Assembly: GCA_946402275.1 (NCBI GenBank)
Contig: CAMIVY010000004.1
Span: forward strand, 1 to 64,000
Length of the DNA stretch: 64,000 nt
Reading direction: 5' to 3'
Source of the DNA: an uncultured Prevotella sp.
GTDB taxonomy: Bacteria; Bacteroidota; Bacteroidia; Bacteroidales; Bacteroidaceae
The position numbers were made by a program, and so were the translations under genes. Positions within the stretch are counted from its first letter, which is position 1. The number at the start of each line of letters is the position of its first letter. A model generated the notes under the pieces. That model saw nothing but the letters and a program-made list of their open reading frames with translations. It was not told the DNA's origin and searched no databases. Positions 35,893-44,169 of the stretch are shown here, in pieces.

Positions 35893-36309
35893 TTAATCCC
35901 CCAAATAGAGCACCTCGATACCTGCACGTTCCAGAAGGTCTATGCCGTCTGTCAGTCGGTATTTCTCACCATAGACCACCCGTTTGATGCCAGCCTGTAT
36001 AATCAGCTTGGCACACTCAATACAGGGTGATGCTGTGATGTAGATGGTGGCTCCTTCCGAATTGTTCGAGCTGCGAGCCAGTTTTGTGATGGCGTTAGCC
36101 TCTGCGTGCAACACGTAGGGCTTCGTCACGTTATTGTCGTCCTCGCAGACATTCTCAAATCCGCTAGGCGTCCCGTTGTATCCGTCACTGATAATCATAC
36201 CGTCTTTCACCACCAGGGCACCCACTTGGCGACGCTGGCAGTATGAGTTCTGGGCCCAGATGCGAGCCATCTCCAGATATCTTTGGTCAAATTTCTTTTG
36301 CTTCTCCAT
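35893..36309 (-). CDS. Deoxycytidylate (dCMP) deaminase family
   Basis: HAEANAI and PCIECAKLII are the zinc-binding and catalytic motifs (HAE, PCxxC) of the cytidine/deoxycytidylate deaminase fold; GYNGTPSGFENVC is typical of dCMP deaminase. It would supply dUMP for thymidylate synthesis. I start at MEKQKKFDQ (36309). A longer frame would add 15 residues encoded by a GTAAGAGGTGAGAAG-type repeat block (family C, 36310-36354), which is probably not native. Confidence 0.88.
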   Translation of the reverse strand: MEKQKKFDQRYLEMARIWAQNSYCQRRQVGALVVKDGMIISDGYNGTPSGFENVCEDDNNVTKPYVLHAEANAITKLARSSNNSEGATIYITASPCIECAKLIIQAGIKRVVYGEKYRLTDGIDLLERAGIEVLYLGD

Positions 36310-36372
36310 ATTTTTATTTCTTACCTCTAACTTCTCACCTCTTACATCATACATCTTACCTCTTACCTCTCT
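36310..36372 (-). repeat. Repeat family C block (GTAAGAGGTAAGA words)
   Basis: The minus strand reads as successive variants of GTAAGAGGT, GTGAGAAGT and GTAAGATGT between dcp and the deaminase gene. The same word block occurs at 11152-11183 and, within a coding region, at 25713-25745. Confidence 0.65.
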
Positions 36373-38416
36373 TTATCCCATTTCTCTTCAGTAGGGCGTC
36401 AATGGTAGGTTCTCCTCCTCGGAAACGTTTGTAGAGCGTCATCGGATGCTCCGTGCCACCCTTGCTCAGCACCTCGTCGCGGAACCGCTGTGCTGTCTGC
36501 TGGTCGAAGATGCCGTTCTTCTTAAATACGCTGAAGGCATCAGCATCCAACACCTCCGCCCATTTATAACTATAGTATCCTGCAGCATAGCCCCCAGCCA
36601 TGATGTGCGAGAACTGCACCGTCATACAGGTGTCCTTCAGCTGCTCCCCCAGGATAGCCTTCTTCCAGGCCTTTTTCTCGAAGGGGATGATATCGGCGGC
36701 AAACTCCTTCCGCTGTGTGTAATAGGCCATATCCAGCAGTCCGAACGACACCTGTCTCAGACACGCTGTGGCAGCCATGAAGTTACGGCTCTTCACGATA
36801 CGCTGTATCAGCTCGTCGGGCAACGGTTCCCCCGTCTGGTAGTGGAAGGCGAAGGTGCGCAGAAACTCCTTCTCGATAGCGTAGTTCTCCATGAATTGCG
36901 AAGGCAGCTCCACGAAGTCCCACCATACATTCGTACCGCTGAGGCTCTCGAAACGGGTATTGGCGAACATGCCGTGCAGGGAGTGGCCGAACTCATGAAG
37001 GAATGTCTCCACCTCACCGAGTGTCAGCAGGGCAGGCTTCTCCTCCGTGGGCTTGGTGAGGTTCATCACCACGCTGACGTGCGGACGGACGTTCTCACCT
37101 TTCTTGTCGATATATTGTCCCTGAAACTCCGTCATCCACGCACCGCCCTGCTTGCCCTTGCGCGGATGGAAATCAGCATAGAATACGGCCAGGAACGAGC
37201 CGTCCTTGTCGAACACCTCGTACGCCTTGACGTCGGGATGATACACGGGAATGTCCTTGTTTTCCTTGAAGGTTATTCCGTACAACTTGTTAGCCAGTCC
37301 GAAGACCCCCTTGATGACGTTCTTCAGCTCGAAATACGGACGCAGCATCTCCTGATCCAGGTTGTATTTCTTCATCTGCAACTGATGGGTGTAGAAGGCG
37401 GAGTCCCACGGTTTCATTCCCCCCTCTTTTTGGATGGGGCGGGGCAGCGTCCTTTTCAGTTCCTCGCGCTCCTTGACGGCAGTGGGCTTATAGGCGTCAA
37501 TCAAGTCGTCCAACAGCTTATAGACATTACGTGTATTAGAAGCCATACGACGCTTCAACACATAGTCGGCATAGGTCTTGTACCCCAACAGCTGTGCTAT
37601 CTCGCGGCGCAGGTTAATCAGTCGTTTACAAATCGCCAGGTTGTTTTCCTCGTTGTCGTGCGTACACACGGTGTTGCGCGCCATGTAGAGCTGTTTTCTC
37701 AGCTCCCGTTGCGTGGAATAGGTCATGAAGGGCGAGTAGGAGGGCATATCCAGGGTGAACACCCATCCCTGCTGTCCCATCTCCTTCGCTGTCAGGGCGG
37801 CGGCTTCACGGGCTGTCTCAGGCAGTCCGTCCAGCTGTGCCTCGTCGGTGATGTGCAGGTTGAATGCCTTGTTCTCCTTCAGCAGGTTCTGCGAGAACTG
37901 CAACCCCAGCATAGAGGCCTCTTCCGTCAGTTCCCTCAGTTTCTGTTTTCCTGCCTCGTCGAGCAGGGCACCGCTACGTACGAATCCCTCGTAGCAGTTG
38001 TCCAGCAGCATCTTCTCCTCGGGAGTCAGCTTGCGGTGGTGCAGGTGTACCTGGCGGATTCTCTCAAACAGGTGTGGGTTCAGCCTTACATCGTTGGCAT
38101 GCTGTGTCAAGATGGGCTGTATCTTCTGTGCCAACGCATCCATCTCGTCGTTGGTCTCTGCCGACAGCAGGTTGAAGAACACCGTTGACACCCTTGACAA
38201 CAGGTCATAGTAGCCCTCATCCTCCTCCGTGTTGATGATGGTGTTGTCGAAGGTAGGCTTCTCCGGGTTGTTGATAGTCTTTTCTATCTGCTCGTTGTCC
38301 CTGCGGATACCTTCCATGAAGGCTTCCTCGTAGTCCTCCAGTCGGATACGGTCAAAGGGCACGGTGTCGTGCGGTGTGTTGTAAGGTTCTAAAAATGGGT
38401 TCTTATGTTCACTCAT
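36356..38416 (-). CDS. dcp: M3-family peptidyl-dipeptidase (Dcp-like)
   Basis: HEFGHSLHGMF contains the zinc motif HExxH, and the third ligand follows about 25 residues later in the WWDFVELPSQFMEN block. The protein has the all-helical M3 layout and the length of Dcp (about 686 residues here). No signal peptide is seen, so it should be cytoplasmic and trim short peptides. I start at MSEHKNPFLE (38416): the minus-strand -7 box TAATTTTG at 38444-38451 lies just upstream and rules out the longer frame. Confidence 0.92.
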   Translation of the reverse strand: MSEHKNPFLEPYNTPHDTVPFDRIRLEDYEEAFMEGIRRDNEQIEKTINNPEKPTFDNTIINTEEDEGYYDLLSRVSTVFFNLLSAETNDEMDALAQKIQPILTQHANDVRLNPHLFERIRQVHLHHRKLTPEEKMLLDNCYEGFVRSGALLDEAGKQKLRELTEEASMLGLQFSQNLLKENKAFNLHITDEAQLDGLPETAREAAALTAKEMGQQGWVFTLDMPSYSPFMTYSTQRELRKQLYMARNTVCTHDNEENNLAICKRLINLRREIAQLLGYKTYADYVLKRRMASNTRNVYKLLDDLIDAYKPTAVKEREELKRTLPRPIQKEGGMKPWDSAFYTHQLQMKKYNLDQEMLRPYFELKNVIKGVFGLANKLYGITFKENKDIPVYHPDVKAYEVFDKDGSFLAVFYADFHPRKGKQGGAWMTEFQGQYIDKKGENVRPHVSVVMNLTKPTEEKPALLTLGEVETFLHEFGHSLHGMFANTRFESLSGTNVWWDFVELPSQFMENYAIEKEFLRTFAFHYQTGEPLPDELIQRIVKSRNFMAATACLRQVSFGLLDMAYYTQRKEFAADIIPFEKKAWKKAILGEQLKDTCMTVQFSHIMAGGYAAGYYSYKWAEVLDADAFSVFKKNGIFDQQTAQRFRDEVLSKGGTEHPMTLYKRFRGGEPTIDALLKRNGIKRGKR

Positions 38417-38500
38417 ACTAACGTTTCTTTTCTTTTTATCGTGCAAAATTATAAATTATTCCTGAAACAGCAAAGACCTATGGCGTAAAATAACTTATCT

Positions 38501-39163
38501 TCACATCAGCAGCCTCTCCATCATGGGGATTTCTATCCTTCCCCGGTACAGTGTCAGCAGTCCGTCATCCTCCATCCCGTTCAGTTCCTTGCTGACATCT
38601 AACCTGCTGTCGTTCAGTTCGTTGGCAATTTGTCTCATCAGTATATAGAATGTCTTGGCACCAGCAGGGTAGGTGCATCGTGAGAATAAGAAGCGTATGA
38701 TGCGTTCCTTCAGCGTCTTCGGGGCCGATTGCCACGCTCTGTGCCTCATGCGCTGTGCGTCGGCAGCCAGTATGTTCAGCAGGTTCAGGCGGAACACCAG
38801 CTGGGTCTCCAGCAGTAGCAGTATTTCCGTCTTGTCGATGGTGATAAAGTTGCAGTCGCAAATCGCTTTGAATGCCGATGAGTATTTCTGCGTCATACCG
38901 AAGAGTCGTTCAGGCTGTATCATATAGGGTGCGCCGATTCTTTCCAACACCCTGCATTGGTGGTCGTCGCTGACGGTCTCACACTCCAGCTCGCCATTCG
39001 TCATCAGCATCAGGAGGGAGCAGTCCTCTCCCTCCTTCACGATTTTCTTGCCCCCTTTCACCTTCATAAATCCCAGTCGGGTATGTGTCACCACCTCCAT
39101 GAGGTCGGCTCGGCTCATGCCTTGAAACAGGGTGAATTGCGTCAGTTGGTCGTAGATGGTCAT
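38501..39163 (-). CDS. Crp/Fnr-family transcriptional regulator
   Basis: A cyclic-nucleotide-binding-like beta-roll (about 15-120) is followed by a C-terminal winged helix (LKERIIRFLFSRCTYPAG..., RQIANELNDSRLDVSKELNGMEDDGLL). The arginine and glutamate of true cAMP sites are not evident, so the ligand is unknown. The start at 39163 overlaps the apbE stop (CAATGACC), which implies coupled expression. It may therefore answer to redox or flavin status. Confidence 0.85.
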   Translation of the reverse strand: MTIYDQLTQFTLFQGMSRADLMEVVTHTRLGFMKVKGGKKIVKEGEDCSLLMLMTNGELECETVSDDHQCRVLERIGAPYMIQPERLFGMTQKYSSAFKAICDCNFITIDKTEILLLLETQLVFRLNLLNILAADAQRMRHRAWQSAPKTLKERIIRFLFSRCTYPAGAKTFYILMRQIANELNDSRLDVSKELNGMEDDGLLTLYRGRIEIPMMERLLM

Positions 39164-40179
39164 TGCAGTATCTTGTCTTTTAGCGAAGGCGAGAACCACA
39201 CGTCGTTCTGTCCGTTCTTGTCGTAGATGAAATAGACCATCAGGTCAGGGTTTTTCTCCAGCACCTTCTTGGCCCTTTCCAGTCCCATCACCATAAAGGC
39301 GGTGGCGAAGGCGTCAGCGCGTGCACACTCATCGCACAACACGGTGGCCGACAGGATGTTATGCTGTACGGGATAGCCCGTCTTAGGGTCTATGGTATGG
39401 GCATATTTCTTTCCACCCTTATAGTAGAAGTTCCGATAGTTGCCACTGGTAGCCATTGCCTTGTCCGTCACGTTCAGCACCGTTTGCAGGTCACCCGTCT
39501 CGGTGGGATCCTCGGTAGGTTTCGTTACACCGATTTTCCAGGGCACGCGCTTCTCGCTGATGCCTCTCGTCACCACCTCGCCACCTATTTCCACCAGGTA
39601 GTTTTTGATGCCTTTCTCGTCCAGCAGTCGGGCCACCACATCAGCGCCGTAGCCCTTCGCAATGGCTGAGCAGTCCAGCGTGATACGCGGGTCTTTCTTC
39701 ACGACACGCTTTCCGTCGTAGCTTACCTTCTGATAGCCTATCAGCGCCTTCAGCGAGTCTATGGCGTGCTTGGTGGGCTCTTCGCCCTTCTTGAATCCGA
39801 AGCCCCAGATGTTCACCAGCGGAGCCACCGTGATGTCGAAGCTTCCGTTGGTCTCCTGGCTGATTTTCTGTGCCAGCTGGAACACGTCGGTGAACATCTC
39901 CGACGGTGTCACATCCTCGTTGTTGTTGATTTTTGTGATGGTGCTTTTTTCGTTGAACATCGACAGGGCGCCGTCCACCTCTTTCAGCTTGGCCAGCACC
40001 TCTTTATGCAGGTCTTCGTCACTCTGGTACGTGATGTTATACGTTGTTCCGAAGATGAGTCCTGCGTTCTTCTGGTACGGCATTACGTGCTGTTGCCTGA
40101 TGATAAGGATGGTTCCCACTATCAGCAGGGTCAGAAACGGCAGTTGCCATATCAGTTTTTTCTTTCTTGCTTCATCCAT
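39160..40179 (-). CDS. apbE: FAD:protein FMN transferase (ApbE)
   Basis: An N-terminal membrane anchor (about 9-27) leads into the ApbE fold: GTTYNITYQ, LDCSAIAKGYGADVVARLL, GGEVVTRG, and ATSGNYRNFYYKGGKKYAHTIDPKTG with the FAD-binding and metal residues; CDECARADAFATAFMVMG follows. It attaches FMN to threonine of target proteins such as NqrB, NqrC and RnfG on the outer face of the inner membrane. No target gene lies in the window. Confidence 0.92.
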   Translation of the reverse strand: MDEARKKKLIWQLPFLTLLIVGTILIIRQQHVMPYQKNAGLIFGTTYNITYQSDEDLHKEVLAKLKEVDGALSMFNEKSTITKINNNEDVTPSEMFTDVFQLAQKISQETNGSFDITVAPLVNIWGFGFKKGEEPTKHAIDSLKALIGYQKVSYDGKRVVKKDPRITLDCSAIAKGYGADVVARLLDEKGIKNYLVEIGGEVVTRGISEKRVPWKIGVTKPTEDPTETGDLQTVLNVTDKAMATSGNYRNFYYKGGKKYAHTIDPKTGYPVQHNILSATVLCDECARADAFATAFMVMGLERAKKVLEKNPDLMVYFIYDKNGQNDVWFSPSLKDKILQ

Positions 40180-40215
40180 AGTCTTAAGTCTTTATTGCTT
40201 TCCTCTTACCTCTCA

Positions 40216-40920
40216 TTATATGTCGATGATGACGTTGAAGTTCGCAGCAAATCCGTCCTTGTCGTTAATGCCGAATCCCGGAACATACCACGTGCCGCCC
40301 AGGTCGCCGTCGCTATGCACCAGGCGTCGCTTGTAGCGCACCGACCATCCCAGGTGCAGTGGACCGTATATCTTGGCGTCAAGGCCGAACACACCCTCCA
40401 GCCAGTGCATGGAGCAGCTCATGCCCGTTGCGCCGAAGTCTGAGGTGTATCTCCATACAGGGTCGGGCAGTTCCTCGCGGGTGATATCTACCTTATAGGA
40501 GGTGAAGGCGTAGCGGAAGCCTGCATACAGACGGTTGGAAGCATGCTTGTTCTTCATGATGTTCCAGTCCATACCCACTCGGAAGTAGGGTGCCGTTGTC
40601 TTGTACGTCAGGTGTGTCACCTCGTCGTCGTTGCGGTTGGCACGTCCTACGCCGATTTCCACGATGGGGAACCATTTGTCGCGCAGGTTCACACGCAGGG
40701 CTCCTTCTATCTCTCCGCGATCGCCGAAAGCCATCATGGCAGCTCCCACCAAGTCGAACGACAGGGAGAAGCCCCTGAAGAGGGGAATGGTGTCTTTCTC
40801 CACGACAGCCATCTTTTTCTGCTGCTGTGCATAGGTTGCCGTAGGCTTTGCTACGAGGCACAGGAGACTAAAAATCAGGGTTGAGGTAAAGGCGGATATG
40901 TGCAGGCGTTTTGGTGTCAT
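40216..40920 (-). CDS. DUF6048 outer-membrane-like protein
   Basis: A signal peptide (about 1-31, ending TYAQ) is followed by a barrel-like sequence with alternating strands that ends in FAANFNVIIDI, a plausible outer-membrane terminal strand. I place it in DUF6048. It overlaps the preceding DUF6452 gene by 53 bases, the long overlap and fixed pairing suggesting a joint function in the outer membrane. No activity is known. Confidence 0.7.
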   Translation of the reverse strand: MTPKRLHISAFTSTLIFSLLCLVAKPTATYAQQQKKMAVVEKDTIPLFRGFSLSFDLVGAAMMAFGDRGEIEGALRVNLRDKWFPIVEIGVGRANRNDDEVTHLTYKTTAPYFRVGMDWNIMKNKHASNRLYAGFRYAFTSYKVDITREELPDPVWRYTSDFGATGMSCSMHWLEGVFGLDAKIYGPLHLGWSVRYKRRLVHSDGDLGGTWYVPGFGINDKDGFAANFNVIIDI

Positions 40921-41431
40921 AATTCACATCGGGGTTGTTGATAACTACGGAGTCGATGAAGTGTTCCTTGCATCTCACACCGGTAATCTTATGGAAGAAC
41001 GAAGGTTGACAGTCCACTGATTCAAAGTGTTCTGTGTCTTCTTTCTTCACTATAATGCTGTCGTAGTAATAGCCCTCTGTCTGACCTTCTTTTCTCATCA
41101 GCACCAGGAAGGCATCCTCGGGTAGAATGTGGCTGATAGGCAGACTGAATCCCGTGGCGTTGTTGCCACAGAGCCTGTTCAGCAGCAGCGTGTCCGTTCC
41201 GTCCATTCTCGTGGTCAGCACCCACATGGTGTCCGTCAGCAGCGTGTCGGGGTTCCCGTCGGGCTTCATCAGTTGGAATCGCGTTGCCACGTTATGGTTC
41301 AGCGGACAGTCAATGGTCGAACACGAAAAGAGTAATGAGAAATGAGTAATGAGAAATGCTGTGGCCAGCACTCCCATCGTTTTTCTCATTATGTTATTTG
41401 TTGTAAAACGGAATCTCTTCATTTTCCTCAT
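40868..41431 (-). CDS. DUF6452 lipoprotein
   Basis: The lipobox LLFSCSTID gives lipidated Cys near residue 37. The body (ATRFQLMK... DTMWVLTTRMDGTD) fits the DUF6452 family. The hydrophobic core of its signal peptide, FLITHFSLLFS, is encoded by a piece of the dispersed ATGAGAAATGAG repeat (family B, about 41330-41357). The real start could be MRKMKRF (41431) or MRKTMGV (41389). It is paired with DUF6048 and follows the GT2 gene by 3 nt. Confidence 0.7.
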   Translation of the reverse strand: MRKMKRFRFTTNNIMRKTMGVLATAFLITHFSLLFSCSTIDCPLNHNVATRFQLMKPDGNPDTLLTDTMWVLTTRMDGTDTLLLNRLCGNNATGFSLPISHILPEDAFLVLMRKEGQTEGYYYDSIIVKKEDTEHFESVDCQPSFFHKITGVRCKEHFIDSVVINNPDVNYDTKTPAHIRLYLNPDF

Positions 41432-41434
41432 TTT

Positions 41435-42409
41435 TCATTTAGAAGAAGCTCGCAGGGTTTCTTCAATCTGGTAGTCGTTGCGTCCCGCACTGTTCCGGCT
41501 GATCAGGTCGCCCAGGAATCCCGCTAGGAAGAGCTGCGTACCAATCATCATCATGGTCAGTGCGATATAGAAGAAAGGCGAGTCGGTGACCAGTCGCATC
41601 GGGATGCCGCGATAGAGGGCAATGGCTTTCTCGGTGCCCAGGAAGGCTGCCGACAGGAAACCTATCATGAACACGATGGTGCCCAGGAATCCGAACACGT
41701 GCATAGGCTTCTTGCCGAATGTGCCCAGGAACCACAGCGTCAGCAGGTCCAGATATCCGTTTACGAAGCGGTTCCATCCCATGAACTTCGACTTGCCGAA
41801 CTTACGTGCCTGATGGTGTACGGGCTTCTCGGCAATCTTGTCGAAGCCTGCATTCTTGGCCAGATAGGGCATATAGCGGTGCATCTCGCCATACACCTCG
41901 ATATTCTTGATCACATCCTTACGGTAGGCCTTCAGTCCGCAGTTGAAGTCGTGCAGGTTCTTGATGCCGCTCACCTTACGGGCTGTCGCGTTGAACAGCT
42001 TGGTGGGGATGGTCTTCGACAGGGGGTCGCCCTGCTTGCGGTTCTGCTTGTAGCCGCTCACCAGGTCGTAGCCGTCCTCCTTGATCATGCGGTACAGCTC
42101 GGGAATCTCGTCGGGCGAGTCCTGCAAGTCTGCATCCATCGTGATGACCACGTCGCCCTGAGCCTCCTTGAATCCACAATACAAGGCTGGCGACTTGCCG
42201 TAGTTCCTGCGGAACTTGATACCCCTCACGTGCTCCGAGCGGGCTGCAAGCTCCTTGATGACGTCCCACGAATGGTCCGTAGAGCCGTCGTTCACGAAAA
42301 TCACTTCATATGTGAACTTGTTCGCCGCCATCACGCGCTCTATCCACGCATACAGCTCTGGCAGCGACTCGTCTTCATTGTACAAAGGTACTATAACTGA
42401 TATATCCAT
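41435..42409 (-). CDS. GT2 glycosyltransferase, polyprenyl-phosphate type
   Basis: The N-terminal GT-A domain (1-225) has SVIVPLYNEDESLPEL, FVNDGSTDHSWD and the metal motif TMDADLQDSPDEI. Two membrane spans near the C-terminus (about 228-262 and 268-305) complete the DPM1/GtrB-like layout. Such enzymes move a sugar from a nucleotide donor onto undecaprenyl phosphate at the inner membrane for envelope glycans. Donor unknown. Confidence 0.88.
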   Translation of the reverse strand: MDISVIVPLYNEDESLPELYAWIERVMAANKFTYEVIFVNDGSTDHSWDVIKELAARSEHVRGIKFRRNYGKSPALYCGFKEAQGDVVITMDADLQDSPDEIPELYRMIKEDGYDLVSGYKQNRKQGDPLSKTIPTKLFNATARKVSGIKNLHDFNCGLKAYRKDVIKNIEVYGEMHRYMPYLAKNAGFDKIAEKPVHHQARKFGKSKFMGWNRFVNGYLDLLTLWFLGTFGKKPMHVFGFLGTIVFMIGFLSAAFLGTEKAIALYRGIPMRLVTDSPFFYIALTMMMIGTQLFLAGFLGDLISRNSAGRNDYQIEETLRASSK

Positions 42410-42440
42410 AATTCTTCACTCTTCACTAGCGAAAGCGCCA

Positions 42441-42980
42441 TTATTCACTCGCAACACTGTTGCGCCTCATGAGCGCAGCTATCGGCATTCCCAGGAAAAA
42501 TCCTGCCATGATGCCTATCGTCAGCGAGTTCAGTGCGAAATCTATCGGGCGAAAGGCATACAGATCCTGCAAGCCCTGCTTCATCTCGTTCTTCAGACCA
42601 TACACCTCCAGCAGTTTCCTGCCCTCCTCCGAGTTGATCACCGTGCTATACACACGCAGCACGTAGCCATCGTCCATGAATTCGAAATACACGTAGATAG
42701 CTGCTGCCAGCAACAGTCCGGCATAGAAGAAGCTCATCACCGTGTAGGCATAGCCCCGCTTGAAGGAGATGATTCCCTCGCGGGCATAGTCGCGGAAGTG
42801 GCGCAGACGGCTGGCAGCGTAAAACGGCGATATAATCACCAGTATCACGGCAGCCATCGCCAGGGCAGGGGAGGTCAGCCCCTGTATGTAACAGGCGAAG
42901 CTGCCTATCCACAGCAGTGACAGCAGAGCACCGTCCTGTCGTGCGAACGCTTTCAGTTGTTTATATTCTATAGGTGTCAT
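42441..42980 (-). CDS. DUF4199 membrane protein
   Basis: Four predicted spans (about 20-36, 40-58, 79-101, 149-172) and the DUF4199 pattern identify the family; its role is unknown, and it is often next to this glycosyltransferase. Start MTPIEYKQL at 42980 is set by the minus-strand -7 box TACCTTTG (42990-42997) nine bases upstream, so the mRNA is nearly leaderless. Its last residues (SVASE) and stop lie in repeat family A sequence. Confidence 0.82.
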   Translation of the reverse strand: MTPIEYKQLKAFARQDGALLSLLWIGSFACYIQGLTSPALAMAAVILVIISPFYAASRLRHFRDYAREGIISFKRGYAYTVMSFFYAGLLLAAAIYVYFEFMDDGYVLRVYSTVINSEEGRKLLEVYGLKNEMKQGLQDLYAFRPIDFALNSLTIGIMAGFFLGMPIAALMRRNSVASE

Positions 42981-43003
42981 AATCGGGTGCAAAGGTACTG
43001 ATA

Positions 43004-43119
43004 AATAATGAGAAATGAGAAATGAGAAATGAGAAATGAAGCCGCAATCCGCTAAAAAAAGTTAAATGCACGGTCCTTGATGCTAATTTCTCATTTCTCA
43101 TTTCTCATTTCTCATTTAT
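43004..43119. repeat. Long inverted repeat of ATGAGAA words between divergent promoters
   Basis: About four and a half copies of ATGAGAA (43008-43039) face the same number in opposite orientation (43087-43119), giving nearly perfect 30-bp arms and a loop of about 50 bp. It lies between the DUF4199 promoter and the SRP RNA promoter. The loop has the word GCTAAAAAAAGTTAA also seen near 7704. Confidence 0.85.
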
Positions 43120-43125
43120 TATGCC

Positions 43126-43133
43126 TACCTTTG
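43126..43133 (+). promoter_or_regulatory. -7 box of the SRP RNA / tRNA-Thr transcript
   Basis: TACCTTTG lies 21-22 nt before the first paired bases of the SRP RNA. Confidence 0.65.
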
Positions 43134-43154
43134 CAGCCGCTTTTCGAGCATTAC

Positions 43155-43252
43155 ACGGGCAGTCCTGTACGGCCAGCTCCCTCGGAATCCCCCAGGATGG
43201 GAACATAGCAAGGGTACTTGGTTGTAGCGGCGCGATGCAGACAGCTGCCCAC
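43155..43252 (+). ncRNA. ffs: Signal recognition particle RNA (small, 4.5S-like)
   Basis: GGGCAG (43157-43162) pairs with CTGCCC (43245-43250) as closing helix. The apical part is a textbook SRP domain IV: AGG, stem ATG, GGAA tetraloop, stem CAT, then AGCA, flanked by CCC and GGG (about 43190-43213). The AGG/AGCA symmetric loop and GGAA loop are the binding site for Ffh. It is followed at once by tRNA-Thr, and the two are likely processed from one transcript. Confidence 0.88.
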
Positions 43253-43254
43253 CC

Positions 43255-43328
43255 GCCTCTTTAGCTCAGTTGGCCAGAGCACGTGATTTGTAATCTCGGG
43301 GTCGTTGGTTCGAATCCGACAAGAGGCT
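43255..43328 (+). tRNA. tRNA-Thr (TGT)
   Basis: A 74-nt cloverleaf with acceptor GCCTCTT/AAGAGGC and anticodon TGT. CCA is not encoded. It starts about 2 nt after the SRP RNA and ends just before a terminator. The mobile-element-like region begins soon after it. Confidence 0.95.
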
Positions 43329-43334
43329 CAACAT

Positions 43335-43369
43335 AAAGCGGAGCAACCATCATTGGTCACTCCGCTTTT
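43335..43369 (+). terminator. Terminator after tRNA-Thr
   Basis: AAAGCGGAG pairs with CTCCGCTTTT and an inner ACC/GGT pair. The outer arms match those of the glmM terminator at 23180-23210. Confidence 0.82.
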
Positions 43370-43393
43370 CACTTTTCCCTTTTCCCTTTTCAC

Positions 43394-43434
43394 TGTTCAC
43401 TAGCGTAGCGTTTCACTAGGGCGAAGCCCGCTAG
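43394..43434 (-). repeat. Repeat family A copy with CTAGCGGGCTTCGCCCTAG
   Basis: GTTCACTAGCGTAGCG and CACTAGGGCGAAGCCCG are the reverse complement of parts of the 54940-55003 copy. The smalltalk stop codon lies inside this repeat. Confidence 0.7.
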
Positions 43435-43541
43435 AATGGTCCTCGTCCCATGCAGCTGGTTGTTCCCAGTGCCGTCAGGAATGCTGTGAGAGCGGCTACT
43501 ATCACCTTCACCACTACCTCAATAATCCGATTCTTCTTCAT
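43431..43541 (-). CDS. Smalltalk-type peptide, 36 aa
   Basis: A small frame on the minus strand, starting MKKNRIIEVVVKVIVA and ending TTSCMGRGPF. The basic N-terminus, single hydrophobic helix and position after an HU-like gene fit the Bacteroidales smalltalk family of tiny membrane peptides. It also reads like a small lipoprotein (GTTSC). It lies 55 nt after the HU-like gene on the same strand; the spacer is made of GAAATTAGAAATTAGAAATGA words (family B), which run up to its start codon. Function unknown. Confidence 0.72.
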   Translation of the reverse strand: MKKNRIIEVVVKVIVAALTAFLTALGTTSCMGRGPF

Positions 43542-43596
43542 TTCTAATTTCTAATTTCTCATTTAAAGAGTTTCGCCCGTAGGCGCTACTCTTTAC

Positions 43597-44169
43597 TTAC
43601 CCTTCGTCACCTCCGCCGGGAGTTACAGTGCCGGTATTGCCACCCTGGTTGTCACCGCCAGTGTTGTCACCACCGCCAGTGTTATCGTTAGGGTTAGGGT
43701 TAACGTTATCGTTAGAATCATCCTCCACGTCGCCGCTGTCGTCGCTGGTCACGCGCTTCACCTCCTTGCCGTCACGGTCGTAGCAGGTGATGACGATAGC
43801 CGTGTTCTTCAGCTCGTCCTTCAGGTCCACATCGGGAGTGAAGATGATGCGACGGCTGGTAATCAGACCGGTCTTCACCTTGTTCACGTCCTCCACCGAC
43901 TTCGAGCGCAGTCCGAAGCGCATGGTACCCAGTCCGGGCAGTGCCACGCTGTGACCCTCAGTAGCCCATGCCTTGATCACCTCACCGGCAGCATCCCAGC
44001 AGGCCTGCATCACACTCTGGCTCACCCCCGAGCGCAGAGCCGCCTCCTTGATCACCTTCTTCTGGTTCAGGCTCGAGTACATCTCGGGCGACATCACATA
44101 GCGGTAAACACCCGCAGAATTCTTGTCAAACTTCAATAGCTTCTCTACTGCCTTTACTTTCATTGCCAT
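43597..44169 (-). CDS. HU-like DNA-binding protein with acidic/Gly-rich tail
   Basis: Residues 1-125 fit the Bacteroidales HU/IHF-like family: VIKEAALRSGVSQSVMQACWD, HSVALPGLGTMRFGLR, ITSRRIIFTPD. The remaining 65 residues are low-complexity, acidic then Gly/Asn/Thr-rich (NVNPNPNDN, NTGGGDNTGG). It should bind or bend DNA and is a typical companion of smalltalk peptides and VirE/DUF4248 modules. The promoter is at 44397-44428, leaving a leader of over 200 nt with palindromes. Confidence 0.85.
   Translation of the reverse strand: MAMKVKAVEKLLKFDKNSAGVYRYVMSPEMYSSLNQKKVIKEAALRSGVSQSVMQACWDAAGEVIKAWATEGHSVALPGLGTMRFGLRSKSVEDVNKVKTGLITSRRIIFTPDVDLKDELKNTAIVITCYDRDGKEVKRVTSDDSGDVEDDSNDNVNPNPNDNTGGGDNTGGDNQGGNTGTVTPGGGDEG

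Noticed and set aside
36446..38188. 580-codon plus-strand frame opposite dcp
   Set aside because: The minus strand encodes a clear M3 peptidase with HExxH; the other frame is a codon-bias shadow.
43004..43119. Possible CRISPR array
   Set aside because: The repeated words are 7-8 bp, adjacent without spacers and inverted; no cas genes are present.
43680..43715. Telomere-like GGGTTA repeats
   Set aside because: They lie in the coding region of the HU-like protein and encode the NDNVNPNPNDN tail.
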